NCBI GenBank assembly: GCA_016702705.1
Contig: JADJDM010000029.1
Coordinates: 1-46,321 of the forward strand
Reading direction: 5' to 3'
From: Bacteroidota bacterium
GTDB taxonomy: Bacteria; Bacteroidota; Bacteroidia; B-17B0; Aurantibacillaceae
DNA: 46,321 nt
The translations under genes and the position numbers were made by a program. This document shows positions 1 through 11,086 of the stretch, piece after piece (the first letter of the stretch is position 1; every line of letters begins with the position of its first letter). The notes beneath the pieces are model-generated. The model worked only from the letters and a program-made list of their open reading frames with translations, did no database searches and was not told where the DNA came from.

Positions 1-3000
1 GTTCAAGGAACACAAGTGTGGCAATTTACCATTAGAGATGGTGGCGCAAGTTCGCCCGATGGGGATGCAGTAGCAACTATTGTCAATACTATTATTTTTC
101 ACAAGCCGCAGGAGATGCTGTTGGAGATTGGTCAACCGCAATACAAGCAATCGATTTGTTTGATGGAGTGACAAATGTTGGTTCTGGTGTAGTAACTGCA
201 AGCCAAGTAACTTTTTCTGGATTAAACATTAATGTTGCAGATAATAGTACAAAAACAATTTCAGTGCGCTTAACATTAAAATGTGGATTAGGTGCAGGTA
301 ATTTAGATGGTGATGATTTTGGTTTTCAAATTTCGAATGGTAATGTAACTTTTAATGCTGCAGGCTCAGGTAAATCTGCGTTTGCTGCAATATCAACAAC
401 TAATGGACTAAATGCAATAAGTATCGTAGCTACTCAATTAGCATTTGCTCAGCAACCAACAACAACTCCAATTAATCAAACAATGTCGCCATCCGTAACC
501 ATAGCAGGTACAGATGCTTGTGGAAATACGGACTTAGGTTATACAGGAACTGTTTCAATTACTTCTACCGGAACTATGACTGGCGGTCCAATTGCTATTG
601 CGGCAATTTCAGGGCTAGCTACCTTTCCTGGTATTGTGCACACTGTGCTTGGAACAGGCTTAACACTTTCAGCTACCGCAACAGGTTTAACTGGTGCAAC
701 AAGTACTTCTTTTGATATAAATACAGTTACTGTCCTTTCAGGAGGAGATATGGCCATAGTTGGAATGTCAGTAAATCAAGATGCTTGTTTCGGAACAAGC
801 AGTGGTACAGATGAAATTAGTTTAGTAAGTTTTGTTGATATTACACCCGGCACTTCTTTTATATGACCGACAACGGATACCAACGTGTTGGCTGTGCTTC
901 TGGAGCATGGGGTGATGGTGAAGGGGTTGTGCAAATAACTCGAACTACATCTACATTACCTGCAGGAACAATTTTTACATTTAGAATTAGAGATAATGCA
1001 GTTTTACTCCTTTAGGAACTGATGGGAATTGGACTATTGCTTATACTGTTAATACTGCATTTAACTTAAATGGTAATGATGAGCAAGTTTATTTAATGCA
1101 AGGAGGTACCTGGACAAATCCAGGAGGGGCAAGTAATGCAACTTACACAGGTGGTTCTTTTATGTTTGCAATTAATACATTTACTTCATGGACATGTAAT
1201 GATGATAATACTCAGCGAGGTGATTTGCCACCGGCTTTAAAATGTTTTAATATATTGGCTCCTTCAGGTTCGGAGAATGTAAAGTACACAGGTCCAGTTA
1301 CACCTGCTTCTCAAAGAGATTGGATAGATCGTTTAAATACACAAGCAAATTGGACAGCAATGAATGGATGTGCTGCTTATGTTGCGCAATTGCCCGATTA
1401 CGCCTCTGGTTATACTTTTACCATAAGTGCTGGAGGTTTTAGTGGTGGTTTTTGGACAGGTGCTACCAATACAGATTGGTTTGATTGTAACAATTGGCAA
1501 AATTTTAGAGTTCCCGATTCAACAACAAACGTAACAATTGATAATAGAGCTAACGACCCAATTATTGGCTCTTCTCCTGTTGATTTTCCAAATGGTGCGT
1601 TTTGTAATGATATGTTAATTACAAATACATTAGGCGCTGGAATTTTAACGATTAACAATGCATTAAGCGATTTAACAATTAAAGGAAGTGTTACTAATAA
1701 TGGTATAATCAACGGTACAAATGGCGATGTTGAATTTCGTTCTAATATTGCACAAACATTTGGAGGAACAGGAACAACAACCTTATATAATATGTGGTTA
1801 AAAAACACGCATGCAAGTAGTTTAACTCTAAATCAAGATATAACTTATTCAAATAACTTTTATTTCACTAATGGAGTATTAAACATAAATACTGCCAATA
1901 AATTAATTGCTACAAAAACAACTGTACCAAGCGTATTTAATTATACCAATGCCAAATTTATAAATGGTAAGTTTAGGCAGTATATTGCAAGTAATACCTC
2001 TACTTATCCACTACCATTAGGATATTCATCAGCATCTACCGATTATCATCGTGCAAATTTCTTAAATGGAAATATTACTGGTGTAACTTATATTGATACG
2101 TATGTAAACAGCATTACCGAATCAGGAAATAATGTGGATGCTCGAATTGTTGCTACTCAGCAAGCCGAACCTATTACAGATGTTGTAAATTTAGCTGAAT
2201 GGAATATTACACCTAATGCAGCGCCAAGCGGCGGACATTATGGAGTTGATTTATATGTAGAAAACATGGGAGGCTTAACTGATGACCAATTTTTTGTTGT
2301 AAAAAGAGATAATGCCTCTACCGATTATGCTGATTGGAATACTTTTGACGGAACAACTTTTGTTCCTTTAGCTACCAATCCTGGTCGTATTACAAGTGCA
2401 GGAGCAGGTTTTGCTACAAGAAATATGTTTACTTCATTTTCTAAATTTGCAATTGGTAGTGTAAATAACATAGTGCTTGCTATGCAAGTAGTTAATTTTA
2501 GTGCTAATGTAAAAGGGAAGTTTAACGGCTTAACATGGAATACAATTGATGAGGAAAATGTAATGTACTTTGAAATTGAAAAAAGTAATGATGCAATCAA
2601 TTATGTTTCAATAGGAACTGTAGTTTCTAAATTAGCTGGAAGAAACAATTCTTACGAACTGATTGATGAAGTTTCAAATGAAGGAATTACTTATTACAAA
2701 TTATATAGTGTAAATCAAAACGGTGCTCGTCAGTATCATCAAACTATTTCGCTTAATGCAAGTGACGCAGCAAATGGATATTCAATTGTTTATTCTGCTG
2801 AGGCTGTAAATATTAGTTTTAATGAGGTAAGTTCTGCAACGCAAGTAAATATTCTTAATAGTGCAGGTCAGCAAATAAGAAGTTTTAATTCTGCTCAAAT
2901 TCAACAAGGTAAACTTGTTTTAAATAATGTAGAGTTTGCTAAGGGAGTTTACATCATTCAAATTATTCAAACTAATAAAGTATTGAATAATAAAATCATC

Positions 3001-3009
3001 ATCTATTAA
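1..3009 (+). CDS. Secreted T9SS type A cargo protein, 5' partial, three frame breaks
   Basis: This is the C-terminal part of a large secreted surface protein whose start lies outside the window. The reading frame passes through three frames (1, then 3, then 2, then 1), and each break is repaired by one extra T in a short T run, near 95-99, 856-859 and 1002-1005. The repaired protein is rich in Thr, Asn and Gly with beta-sandwich-like Ig-type segments. The last about 80 residues look like a T9SS type A sorting domain: a segment with ILNSAGQQIRSF, then FAKGVYIIQI and a basic end KVLNNKIIIY. By family knowledge this tag sends proteins through the outer membrane and is cleaved. The next cargo gene starts 11 bases downstream, suggesting co-transcription. 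The ligand or enzymatic activity is not recognisable. The adhesin-like role is inference; the sorting domain is well supported. Confidence 0.8.
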
Positions 3010-3020
3010 TCACATCATTT

Positions 3021-6000
3021 ATGAATATTAAATCATTACTTGTTTCGGGTACTTTTTTATGTTTTGGATTAATTTCCAATGCCCAAGTTTCTATGACGGG
3101 CGCTTCAGGGAATTACTCGCAAGATTTTAATACTTTGGCAAATGCGGGTGCACCAGTTGTGTGGGCAGATAACACTAACATTGCAAATTGGTATTCGCAA
3201 CGCACTGGTACTGGGAACACAATTGTTGTTGGTACAGGTTCGGTAAATACTGGAGCTTTATATAGTTTTGGTGTTGCAGGTACAAATCCTCTTACCGAAA
3301 GAGCATTGGGTTCAATTGGTACCGGTAATGCTGCAGCAGGTAGTTTTGCACATGGTGTTTTATTACAAAACAATACAGGTTCAGCTTTAACATCTTTAAT
3401 TGTTACCTACACTGGTGAACAATGGAGAAATTCTGCTGTTGCAGCAGCACAACCAATAACTTTTTATTATCAAATATCTTCAAGTGCAATTACAAGTTTA
3501 ACCCCAAGTGTAAATACGGGTTGGACAGCAGTTCCAAGTTTAGATTTTGCTGCTCCTATTGTTGGCGGTACAGCAGGTGCTTTAGATGGGAATGTTCCAG
3601 CAAATAGAGCAACACTTTCGGTTAGTATTCCTGCAATTGCACTTAATGCAGGTGAATATATTATGTTAAAGTGGGAAGATCCTGATCATGCACCAGGCAA
3701 CGACCATGGTTTAGCTATTGATGATGTTTCTATTGATTGGAGTTCTGCTCCTCCGTGTACACCTCCACTTAGCGCACCAATACTTTTCACTTCTTCAAAC
3801 ATAACAAATACAACAGCTGATATTAACTGGACAGCAGGAAGCAGCGGAAACGTAATTGTTGTTGCGCATCAAGGTGTAGCAGTAAATTCTGACCCAGTTA
3901 GTGGCGTAAGTTATACAGCAAATGCAACTTTTGGTTCGGGTACACAAATTGGTTCAGGAAATTATGTAGTATATAATGGAACTGGCACTTCGGTGAGTGT
4001 TACAGGTTTAGCTGTAGGAACAACTTATCATTTTTCGGTTTATGAATATGATCCAAATGGTGGTAGCCCTTGTTATTTACTTACTGATTTACCTGGTAAT
4101 ATTACTACAACTGGAGCCCAAGCAACCTGTTTTGAAATAGAAAGTATCTTAGTTAATAGTTGCGGCGGCACACAAGAAGGTGAAAATGAAATGGTGCGTT
4201 TTAAAGTCGGAAGCTCTCCTGTAAATGTAGCCGACTTAACAGTTACTTGGCCAAACAATCCATATTTAGGAATTTGTCAGGATGCAACAACAGCTGCAGG
4301 AGTAGCAACATTAAATGCTTCAATTTTAGCTTGTGGTTTTATAAAGGAACCTACAGCGGGCATATTGCCTGCAGGTGCTGAGGTTATTTTAGTAACAAGT
4401 GTAACATTTACGCCTTCTGCCTTAAGTTTCGCAAACTTAAACGATACCATTTATATGATTTTTCAATGTGCAGGTAATACAGCAGGACATTTTGTTAATC
4501 AAGATGGGAATTCCTCCGCAACAGAAACTAGAAGTTTAATAATGAGTTTTTCTTCCCCAGCATCATGTTCGGATGCTGTTACTTATACTCCCGATTTTTT
4601 AACCATGCAAAATGGCAATGTTGGAAATCAAGATGGTGGTGCTGTTGAGTATACAGCTGGTGGAGTAGCTACTTATATTAATAGAGATTGTCAAGCACCA
4701 TTTATTCCTTTAACGGTTAGCGCAGGTAATGATGTGAGCGGCTGGTTTAATGCACCAATTAATATTACTGGAACAGGAAGTGCACAATATTCGTCTTTAG
4801 TTTGGTCAGGTGGTACTGGAACTTTTAGCCCTAACAATTCTTATTCTACAACATACACTCCAGGTGCAGGTGAAACATCAGGAACAGTTGAGTTATATTT
4901 ACAGCTAAATAGTAATTGCAGTACTTTTGTAAGAGATACGGTTGTTGTTACCTTAAATCCCGCTCCAACCTCAACAATAACATCTACCAATGCAAGTGCA
5001 ACTATTTGTAATGGTGGTTCAATTATATTAAGCGCAGCAGGTGGGACTTCTTATGTTTGGAGCACAACTGCTACAACTAACACAGTTACTGTTAGTCCAG
5101 CTACTAACACTGTTTATACAGTTGATGTTGTAAACGCATGTTCAACTACTCAAGGAACTTTTTCAGTTACAGTAAATGATTTACCAGTAGTTGCTGCAAG
5201 TAATACTGGCGCATATTGTGTAAGAGATTCTATTCATTTATCTGCAACCTCAGGTTTAAGTTACGCTTGGACTGGACCAAATACTTTTTCTAGTTCATCT
5301 CAAAACCCATTTATAGCTAACGCAACTGCAGCAATGGCTGGTACTTATTCGTTAACCGTTACTGACGCTGCAACAACTTGTCAAAATAGTACAACAACAA
5401 CAGTTGTGGTAAATGCTTTACCAGTTTTAATTTCAACAGTTCCTCCAGTAATTATAACTCCTGCTGATTGTGGTTTAACAAATGGTGCCATTTCAGGAGC
5501 AAGTGCTACAGGTGCAAATCCGGTAAGCTATGAGTGGATTAGCTCTGCGGGTGCTGTAATTGGAGCGGCAGCAGATATTTCAAGTTTAGGAAGTGGTGTA
5601 TATTATTTAGCTGCTACTGATGGAAATGGATGTAGAGATTCAGTTTCTTTTACCATTACAACTTTAAACGGACCAGCAACTCCAACTTTTGCAGCAGTAT
5701 CTCCTGTGTGCGAAGGCGGTAGTTTTACACTTACAGTTACCAATCCTATTGTGGGTGCAACTTATAACTGGGTATCATCAGGTAACCCAACACAAACTGG
5801 TGTTGATTTAACAAGCATTACAATTAATAGTGCTTCAGCAACAAATGTCGGTCCTTATACTGTTGAGGTGGTAGATGCAGGGTGTGGTAGTTTTGGAAAT
5901 GTTAGTGTTACATTAAATACGAATCCAATTCCTGCAATGACTGGAAGTACAAGTTTTTGTTTTGGAACAAATACGGTTTTAGACGCATCTTCTTCATTAC

Positions 6001-8335
6001 CATCAACAGGAACAACTTACCAATGGTATTTTAATAACGCACCAATAAGCGGAGAAACGTCGGCAACATTAACGGCAACACAAGCAGGTGATTACCAAGT
6101 TCTAGTTACCAACACAGGTTGTGATTCTTTATCTGCCGAAACAGCAATAACAATTAATACACTTCCAATAGTTAATACTTCAGTTAACCCAGTTGTAATT
6201 ACAAATGCTGGTTGTGGATTAACTAATGCTTCAGTAACAGGCGCTAATGCAAGTGGTAATGCTCCCTTTACTTATTTTTGGACTAATGGCGCTGGAACAG
6301 TTTTATCTTTAGATACTGCATTATCAAATGTGGGTGCAGGAACCTATTATTTAGTTGCATTAGATAACAATGGTTGCGTGGATTCTTCTTCGGTTGCTAT
6401 AACAGCAGCATCGGCTCCACTTGCCCCGCTTTTTGATGCAGCGCCTTCGGTTTGTGAAGGAAGCACATTTAGTCTTTCGGTAAGTAATGATTTAGCTGGC
6501 GCAACATATTCTTGGACAGCAACAGGTTTACCAACTCAAACAGGTGTTGATTTAACAAGCATAACAGTAAGCGATGCAAGTTCAGTAAATGTTGGAACCT
6601 ACACGGTTTCTGTTACTGTAGATAATTGTGTTACAACAGGAACAGTAAGTGCAACATTTAATCCTCGTCCGCTACCGCAAATAACAAATAATGCAGCAGC
6701 TTTTTGTACAGGAGATTCCTTAGTTTTAGTAGCGAGCCCAAGTGCAGGGTTAACTTATCAGTGGTTGTTTAATAATGGAAATATTTCTGGAGCAGTAAAC
6801 GATTCATTGTATGCAGTTCAAGTTGGTGATTATTCTGTTTATGTATTGGATGCAAATGGATGTGATTCAACATCATCATTGTTAACAGTTGGTGTTCATC
6901 CTGAGCCAGTAATAAGCTCTTCAAATGCTCAGTTTTGTTTAAATAGTTCTATCGCATCTTTAACAGCAACATCTGTTAATCCTAATATAGTTTATTCATG
7001 GAATAACGGTGCAGGAACAGGTAGTGTTTTTCCTTTAAATTCAACGATTGCGGGTGTTACTACTTACACAGTTGTTGGAGTAGATGAAAATGGATGTGAT
7101 GATACTACTACGGCAGTTGCCACTATTTTAGCAAATCCTACTTTTGGATTTACACCAAACGATTTTTGTGTTGGTGTTGCAGGTACCTTATCCGCAGATA
7201 ATTCAGCTTTAACTTATACTTGGGCTAATTCAACATCTAGTACTACTGGAATTTCAGTTGCTGTTCCTGCTACTGTTGTTGGTTCAACTACTTACAGTGT
7301 TACTGCAACCGATGCTAATTCTTGTACAACAGTAAATATGGTTACTGCAATTGTACATGCTTCACCAGTTGTTCAAATTCTTAATCAAATTAATGGCGAT
7401 ACAACTGTTTGTGGAGCACTCCAATTGATCTATTAGCGAGCGGAGCAACAACTTATGTTTGGAGCACATCTGCAATTACAAATCCAATAAGAATTTCAAG
7501 TGCAGGTTCATATTCTGTAGTTGGAACAGATGCTTTTGGTTGCGTTAATTCTACAACCATAGATGTTACTGCGGCTCCAGGCCCGGTAATTGGCACCTGG
7601 TTAGGGGTGCCAACTATTTGTAACGGTTATCAAACGCAATTAAGTATCGATTCAACAACAGGTTATACTTATTCTTGGGTAAATAGTTTAGGTACAGTGC
7701 TTTCTACCGATACCATTGTTACAATAGCTACGGCAGGCAATTACACATTAACGGTTACAAATTCTTGTGGAAGTACATCACAAGCTATAACAATTGGCTC
7801 AGCATCAATTGATGTTTCTTTTGACGCCGATACAACTTTGGGCTTGGCACCATTACATGTTCAGTTTACTAATACTTCCTCCGGAGCAACTAATTATTAC
7901 TGGTTATTTGGTAATGGAGATACCTTAAGTACAACTACTTTAAACCCAGTTGCCGATTTGCATCAACATTTTGATGAGGCTGGCACATATGTTGTTTATC
8001 TGTTAGGAACAAATAATAGTAATTACTGTTCGGCTAGTGCAACCATGGAAATAATTGTTTTAGCTCAAGATATTGGAATTGTTATACCAAATGTATTTAG
8101 TCCAAATGGTGATGCAATAAACGATTATTTTGGAGTGCAAAGTTATGGAATTAAGCAGTTTAGCTGTTCGATTTATAACCGTTGGGGAACATTAATTACA
8201 GAATTAGATAATGTGAGTGAAAGATGGACACCAGGTTCAAGTGCATCAGAGGGAACCTATTTTTATTTGATTAAAGCGACGGGAATAGATAATAAGGATT
8301 ACTCCAAAGAAGGTTATTTGCTTTTAGTGAGATAG
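3021..8335 (+). CDS. Giant T9SS type B adhesin with SprB-like, Ig-like and PKD repeats, one frame break
   Basis: The reconstructed protein is about 1771 residues. It starts with a signal peptide (MNIKSLLVSGTFLCFGLISNA, cleaved before Q). An N-terminal beta-rich domain and an FN3-like segment follow, then many Ig-like and SprB-like repeats with the recurring pattern CGLTN...GTYYLVALDNNGC, then a PKD-like segment near the end (VSFDADTTLGLAPLHVQF). The last about 85 residues are a gliding-motility-type C-terminal domain (IPNVFSPNGDAINDYF ... YNRWG ... GTYFYLI), the type B T9SS signal. A one-base deletion near 7413-7422 splits the frame; adding one base joins VCG to PIDLLASGA. Family knowledge puts such proteins on the cell surface in adhesion or gliding. 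It lies between a type A cargo gene and a PorG-like barrel gene, a sensible T9SS setting. The binding target is unknown. Confidence 0.85.
5445..6932 (+). repeat. Tandem 744-nt module duplication inside the type B adhesin
   Basis: Two adjacent coding modules repeat with an exact 744-base period (248 residues). The 20 bases GGTGTTGATTTAACAAGCAT occur at 5799 and again at 6543. The TGTGGnTTAAC anchor occurs at 5469 and 6213, also 744 apart. Each module encodes one SprB-like repeat followed by two Ig-like segments. The copies have diverged at the nucleotide level, so the duplication is not recent. The outer boundaries are approximate because the module is circularly ambiguous. Confidence 0.75.
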
Positions 8336-8412
8336 TAACCCTTATTTATCGTTTTTTGTCTAATTATTTTTAGGATGTTACAATTATTTTATATATTTAC
8401 TCTATTATTCAT

Positions 8413-8547
8413 ATGACTAGAATACTTATTAAACTTAAAAAGTACCGAATTACTGAGGTAAATCAAATTCAAAAGATTACGTTTTGGTTATCTACTGTGC
8501 TTTTCTTTTCTTTTTGTGTAATCTATTTCCTAATTTCGCTGCAATAA
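8413..8547 (+). CDS. Small single-pass membrane peptide, 44 residues
   Basis: An ATG-initiated frame encodes 44 residues: a basic N-terminus (MTRILIKLKKYR), a short polar stretch, then one strong hydrophobic segment (about residues 24-42, rich in Phe, Leu and Ile). The stop codon is immediately followed by the ATG of the barrel gene, with no spacer. That tight junction suggests translational coupling and argues that the frame is real. Orientation would probably be inside-out because of the basic N-terminus. I recognise no family. It could also be a fortuitous frame in a 200-base leader. Confidence 0.4.
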   Translation: MTRILIKLKKYRITEVNQIQKITFWLSTVLFFSFCVIYFLISLQ

Positions 8548-9492
8548 ATGAAGTTTGGTAGGTTCATATATCTCGCGGTATTATTTTGTACTATTAATAC
8601 AATTTCTAATGCTCAAGGCTTTATGTCTTCGAACTCTTGGAGAAAGTATCGTCATGAGATTTATTTGGGTGGTGGAGCGGCTAATTTTTTAGGTGATCTT
8701 GGAGGAAGAAACCAAATTGGAAAAGATTATAGTTATGCCGATTTAGAAATGTCCCTAACAAAGCCTTCTATGACATTAGGCTACAGGTATCGCGTTTCTA
8801 AAAATTTTGGGTGGAGAACAGATTTTAATTATATGCGTTTATGGGGTAAAGATGCATTAACAGAGGAAACATTTAGGAATAATAGAAACTTAAGTTTCAG
8901 GTCACCAATTTATGAATTATCTACTTTAGCTGAGTTAGAGATTCCGATTAGTAAAATTGGTAACCGTTACCACATTAAAAAAACAATGAAAAGAAGGTTT
9001 AAATCTTCAAATCAATTGGTATATGGTTTTGTAGGCGTAGGAGCATTTTATTTTAATCCTCAAGCTGAGTTTGGGGGTAAATGGTATAATTTACAATCTT
9101 TATCAACCGAAGGTCAAGGTTTACCTGGAGGTCCAAAAAAGTACAAAAGAATAGCTGTCAGTATTCCTTTTGGGATTGGTTATCGCTTAAATATTGGTCG
9201 CCAATGGACGATTGGTTTAGAGTATAATTTCAGAAAAACTTTTACAGATTATATTGATGATGTGCATGGCACATATTATGACCCAACACTTTTACTTCAA
9301 TATAAGGGGCCAGTTGCGGTTGCTTTGGCAGATCCTAGTAAAGGTGATATTCCTACAGCAACAATGCCGAATGCAGATGGAACGGGAGCTCAACGTGGTG
9401 ATAAACAATTTGATTCATATATGGCAGTTGAGTTAAAGCTTGGTTATATGATAAAATCTAAAAAGCGTAAGAAAACAAGAGCGAAGTTCTAA
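8548..9492 (+). CDS. Outer-membrane beta-barrel protein, DUF6089/PorG-like
   Basis: The 314-residue product has an N-terminal signal peptide ending in SNAQ. A barrel-like pattern of alternating aromatic and polar strands follows (EIYLGGGAANFLGDLGG, TLGYRYRVSKNFGWRTDFNY, GIGYRLNIGRQWTIGLEYNFR), and the C-terminus is basic (KSKKRKKTRAKF). The HEIYLGGGAANFLGDLGG start is characteristic of the DUF6089 family. Members related to PorG are outer-membrane components needed for type IX secretion. The location directly after a T9SS type B cargo gene supports this. Whether it is the PorG orthologue or a paralogue cannot be settled from one locus. No frame problem is seen. Confidence 0.75.
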   Translation: MKFGRFIYLAVLFCTINTISNAQGFMSSNSWRKYRHEIYLGGGAANFLGDLGGRNQIGKDYSYADLEMSLTKPSMTLGYRYRVSKNFGWRTDFNYMRLWGKDALTEETFRNNRNLSFRSPIYELSTLAELEIPISKIGNRYHIKKTMKRRFKSSNQLVYGFVGVGAFYFNPQAEFGGKWYNLQSLSTEGQGLPGGPKKYKRIAVSIPFGIGYRLNIGRQWTIGLEYNFRKTFTDYIDDVHGTYYDPTLLLQYKGPVAVALADPSKGDIPTATMPNADGTGAQRGDKQFDSYMAVELKLGYMIKSKKRKKTRAKF

Positions 9493-9542
9493 CATTCGCA
9501 TCGCTTTACACCAGTTTATAATTTACCTTATAATTTAATTTT

Positions 9543-9550
9543 TACCTTTG
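9543..9550 (+). promoter_or_regulatory. Bacteroidota -7 box (TACCTTTG) before ferredoxin gene
   Basis: TACCTTTG matches the Bacteroidota primary-sigma -7 consensus TAnnTTTG exactly and lies 28 bases before the preferred ATG. No clear TTG -33 element is present at the usual distance, so the call rests on one box and its position. Confidence 0.45.
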
Positions 9551-9578
9551 CATCACTTTTAAAGTGAAAGATATACTT

Positions 9579-9902
9579 ATGCAAGACATTAAAATCAACG
9601 TTCAAAATGCTGACGGAAGCTTAACTGAACATATTGCACCAACTGATATGGGATTAAGCCTCATGGAGTTTTTAAAAGGTAGCGAATACGATATTTTAGC
9701 AACCTGTGGCGGAATGGCATTGTGCGCAACTTGCCATGTAAGCGTTATTAATGGTTTTGATAAACTGCACGAAATAAGCGACGATGAATACGCGATGCTT
9801 GATACACTCCCAAATATTACAGATACTTCACGCTTAGCTTGCCAATTAAAACTAGCCGATGAGTTAGATGGTATTGTAGTTAAGATTTTAGGCGACCACT
9901 AG
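9579..9902 (+). CDS. Adrenodoxin-type [2Fe-2S] ferredoxin
   Basis: The 107-residue electron-transfer protein carries the four cluster cysteines of the adrenodoxin/ISC ferredoxin class: C-x5-C-x2-C in ATCGGMALCATC, then a distant Cys in RLACQL. Family members pass single electrons in Fe-S cluster assembly or to oxygenases; no partner gene is adjacent. I prefer the ATG at 9579 (MQDIKINVQN), because the longer form would start at a GTG and add only five residues (MKDIL). A TAnnTTTG box lies just upstream. The gene is convergent with the PhyH-family gene, with a repeat-rich gap between. It is cytoplasmic, with no signal peptide. Confidence 0.88.
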   Translation: MQDIKINVQNADGSLTEHIAPTDMGLSLMEFLKGSEYDILATCGGMALCATCHVSVINGFDKLHEISDDEYAMLDTLPNITDTSRLACQLKLADELDGIVVKILGDH

Positions 9903-10096
9903 AGGATTACGAATTAATACGAATATACGAATCGTACTAATTTATACGAATCTTTTATATTAGTGCTTGATTTGAAACCAATAGCAATATTCGTAAGTGA
10001 TTCGTAATCATTCGTATATTCGTAAAAAGATTCGTAATCCATTAGCATTCGTATGTTCGTAAGAGATTCGTAATTAAAATAGAAAGATTCGTAATC
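9903..10096. repeat. Inverted cluster of ATTCGTA heptamers
   Basis: The whole gap between two convergent genes is built from the heptamer ATTCGTA and its complement TACGAAT, twelve exact copies plus one near copy. The first four copies are all TACGAAT and the last eight are all ATTCGTA, so the two halves can pair. The left arm (9903-9935) is nearly the reverse complement of 10010-10042. The order suggests a large hairpin, possibly acting as a transcription end or a mobile intergenic repeat. No spacers of constant length are present. Confidence 0.75.
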
Positions 10097-10097
10097 A

Positions 10098-11057
10098 TTA
10101 CAAGTTTGCTGGTCGCTCGCTTATTTCATGATACTTAATTACATCCTTTGCAAAGTAATGTACAACCATACTTTTTCTTGTTGAGGTAGGATTGATAATT
10201 GGTTCTCCTCCGTGTAATAAGTTTGCGTGCCACACCAAAACATCTCCTTTTTTTGCAGTAAAAATTTGTTTTGAAATGCCTGATTGTTTGGCCACTTCAG
10301 CAATTTTATCTTCGTAGGCGCTGTAATGTTTATCATCACCAATTTTTAAGGCTGAACTACCTTTATTGTAATCTTCATTCAATACGTAATCCATTGTGTG
10401 GCTTCCAGGATAATAACTTAAAGGACCTTGGTCCAAATTAATATCTTCCAATGCAATCCAAATGGCAATTAAATAGCCCAAAGGATAAGTTGTCATGTGA
10501 ATGCTATCCGAGTGGGTGCGTTGCTCGCTACCTGTAATAAAATTAATGGTTTGAAAAGGAATAACTTCTTTACCTAAGATGAACGAAAGAATATCATTTA
10601 TCCTTTTGTCTAATGTAATTGCTTTAATAAATTCCGATTGTTTATTAGCAAACATAATCTTATTAAAGTCGTTTATGTTCGATTTTTTATCTGCTAATAA
10701 ACGATCAATTTCTTTGTTTATGTTTTCAACTTGCTCTTCCGAAAAGTACTTGTCGAAAATCATGTAGCCCTTTTTTTTCCAGTCGCGAATTTTTTCTTGT
10801 TGAGGTTCGGTGAAATTTCGTGCTGTTAATTTACTTTCAAAATCAGCAGGCAAATCTTTATTATCTAGCCAAGGAGTATCACCTTTTTCTTTTCCTTTAA
10901 ATTTTTCTGAAGAAATATTTTGAAATAAAAACTGGTTGAACTTGTATTTCTTATACGCTTCTTTATTGTGTTGCAAAGTATCTTGATGCAACATATTGTA
11001 AACAGGAGCAGAGCCTCTGAATAGTTTAAAATATGACGATAGCTTTCCCAATTGCAA
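10098..11057 (-). CDS. Phytanoyl-CoA dioxygenase (PhyH) family protein
   Basis: The 319-residue product looks like an Fe(II)/2-oxoglutarate oxygenase of the PhyH family. Visible features are the iron-binding H-x-D at residues 182-184 (QRTHSDSIH), a distal His at about 282 (LLHGGEP) and an Arg near 294 that would hold 2-oxoglutarate (STRKS). The N-terminal region before about residue 90 is not obviously part of the fold. Family substrates range from lipids to natural products, and the neighbours do not identify one. The start ATG is used as given. The gene is convergent with the ferredoxin gene, and the PLP aminotransferase lies 29 bases upstream in the same direction, so the two may share a transcript. 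Confidence 0.82.
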   Translation of the reverse strand: MQLGKLSSYFKLFRGSAPVYNMLHQDTLQHNKEAYKKYKFNQFLFQNISSEKFKGKEKGDTPWLDNKDLPADFESKLTARNFTEPQQEKIRDWKKKGYMIFDKYFSEEQVENINKEIDRLLADKKSNINDFNKIMFANKQSEFIKAITLDKRINDILSFILGKEVIPFQTINFITGSEQRTHSDSIHMTTYPLGYLIAIWIALEDINLDQGPLSYYPGSHTMDYVLNEDYNKGSSALKIGDDKHYSAYEDKIAEVAKQSGISKQIFTAKKGDVLVWHANLLHGGEPIINPTSTRKSMVVHYFAKDVIKYHEISERPANL

Positions 11058-11086
11058 TTAAAAATTTTGAATTATTAATTAATCAA

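Noticed and set aside
1..3009. Decayed pseudogene at the left edge
   Set aside because: All three breaks are single T deletions in T runs, and the protein pattern continues without stops in between, including an intact sorting domain.
9903..10096. CRISPR array
   Set aside because: The repeat unit is only seven bases, the spacing is irregular, the orientation flips half-way and no cas genes are present.
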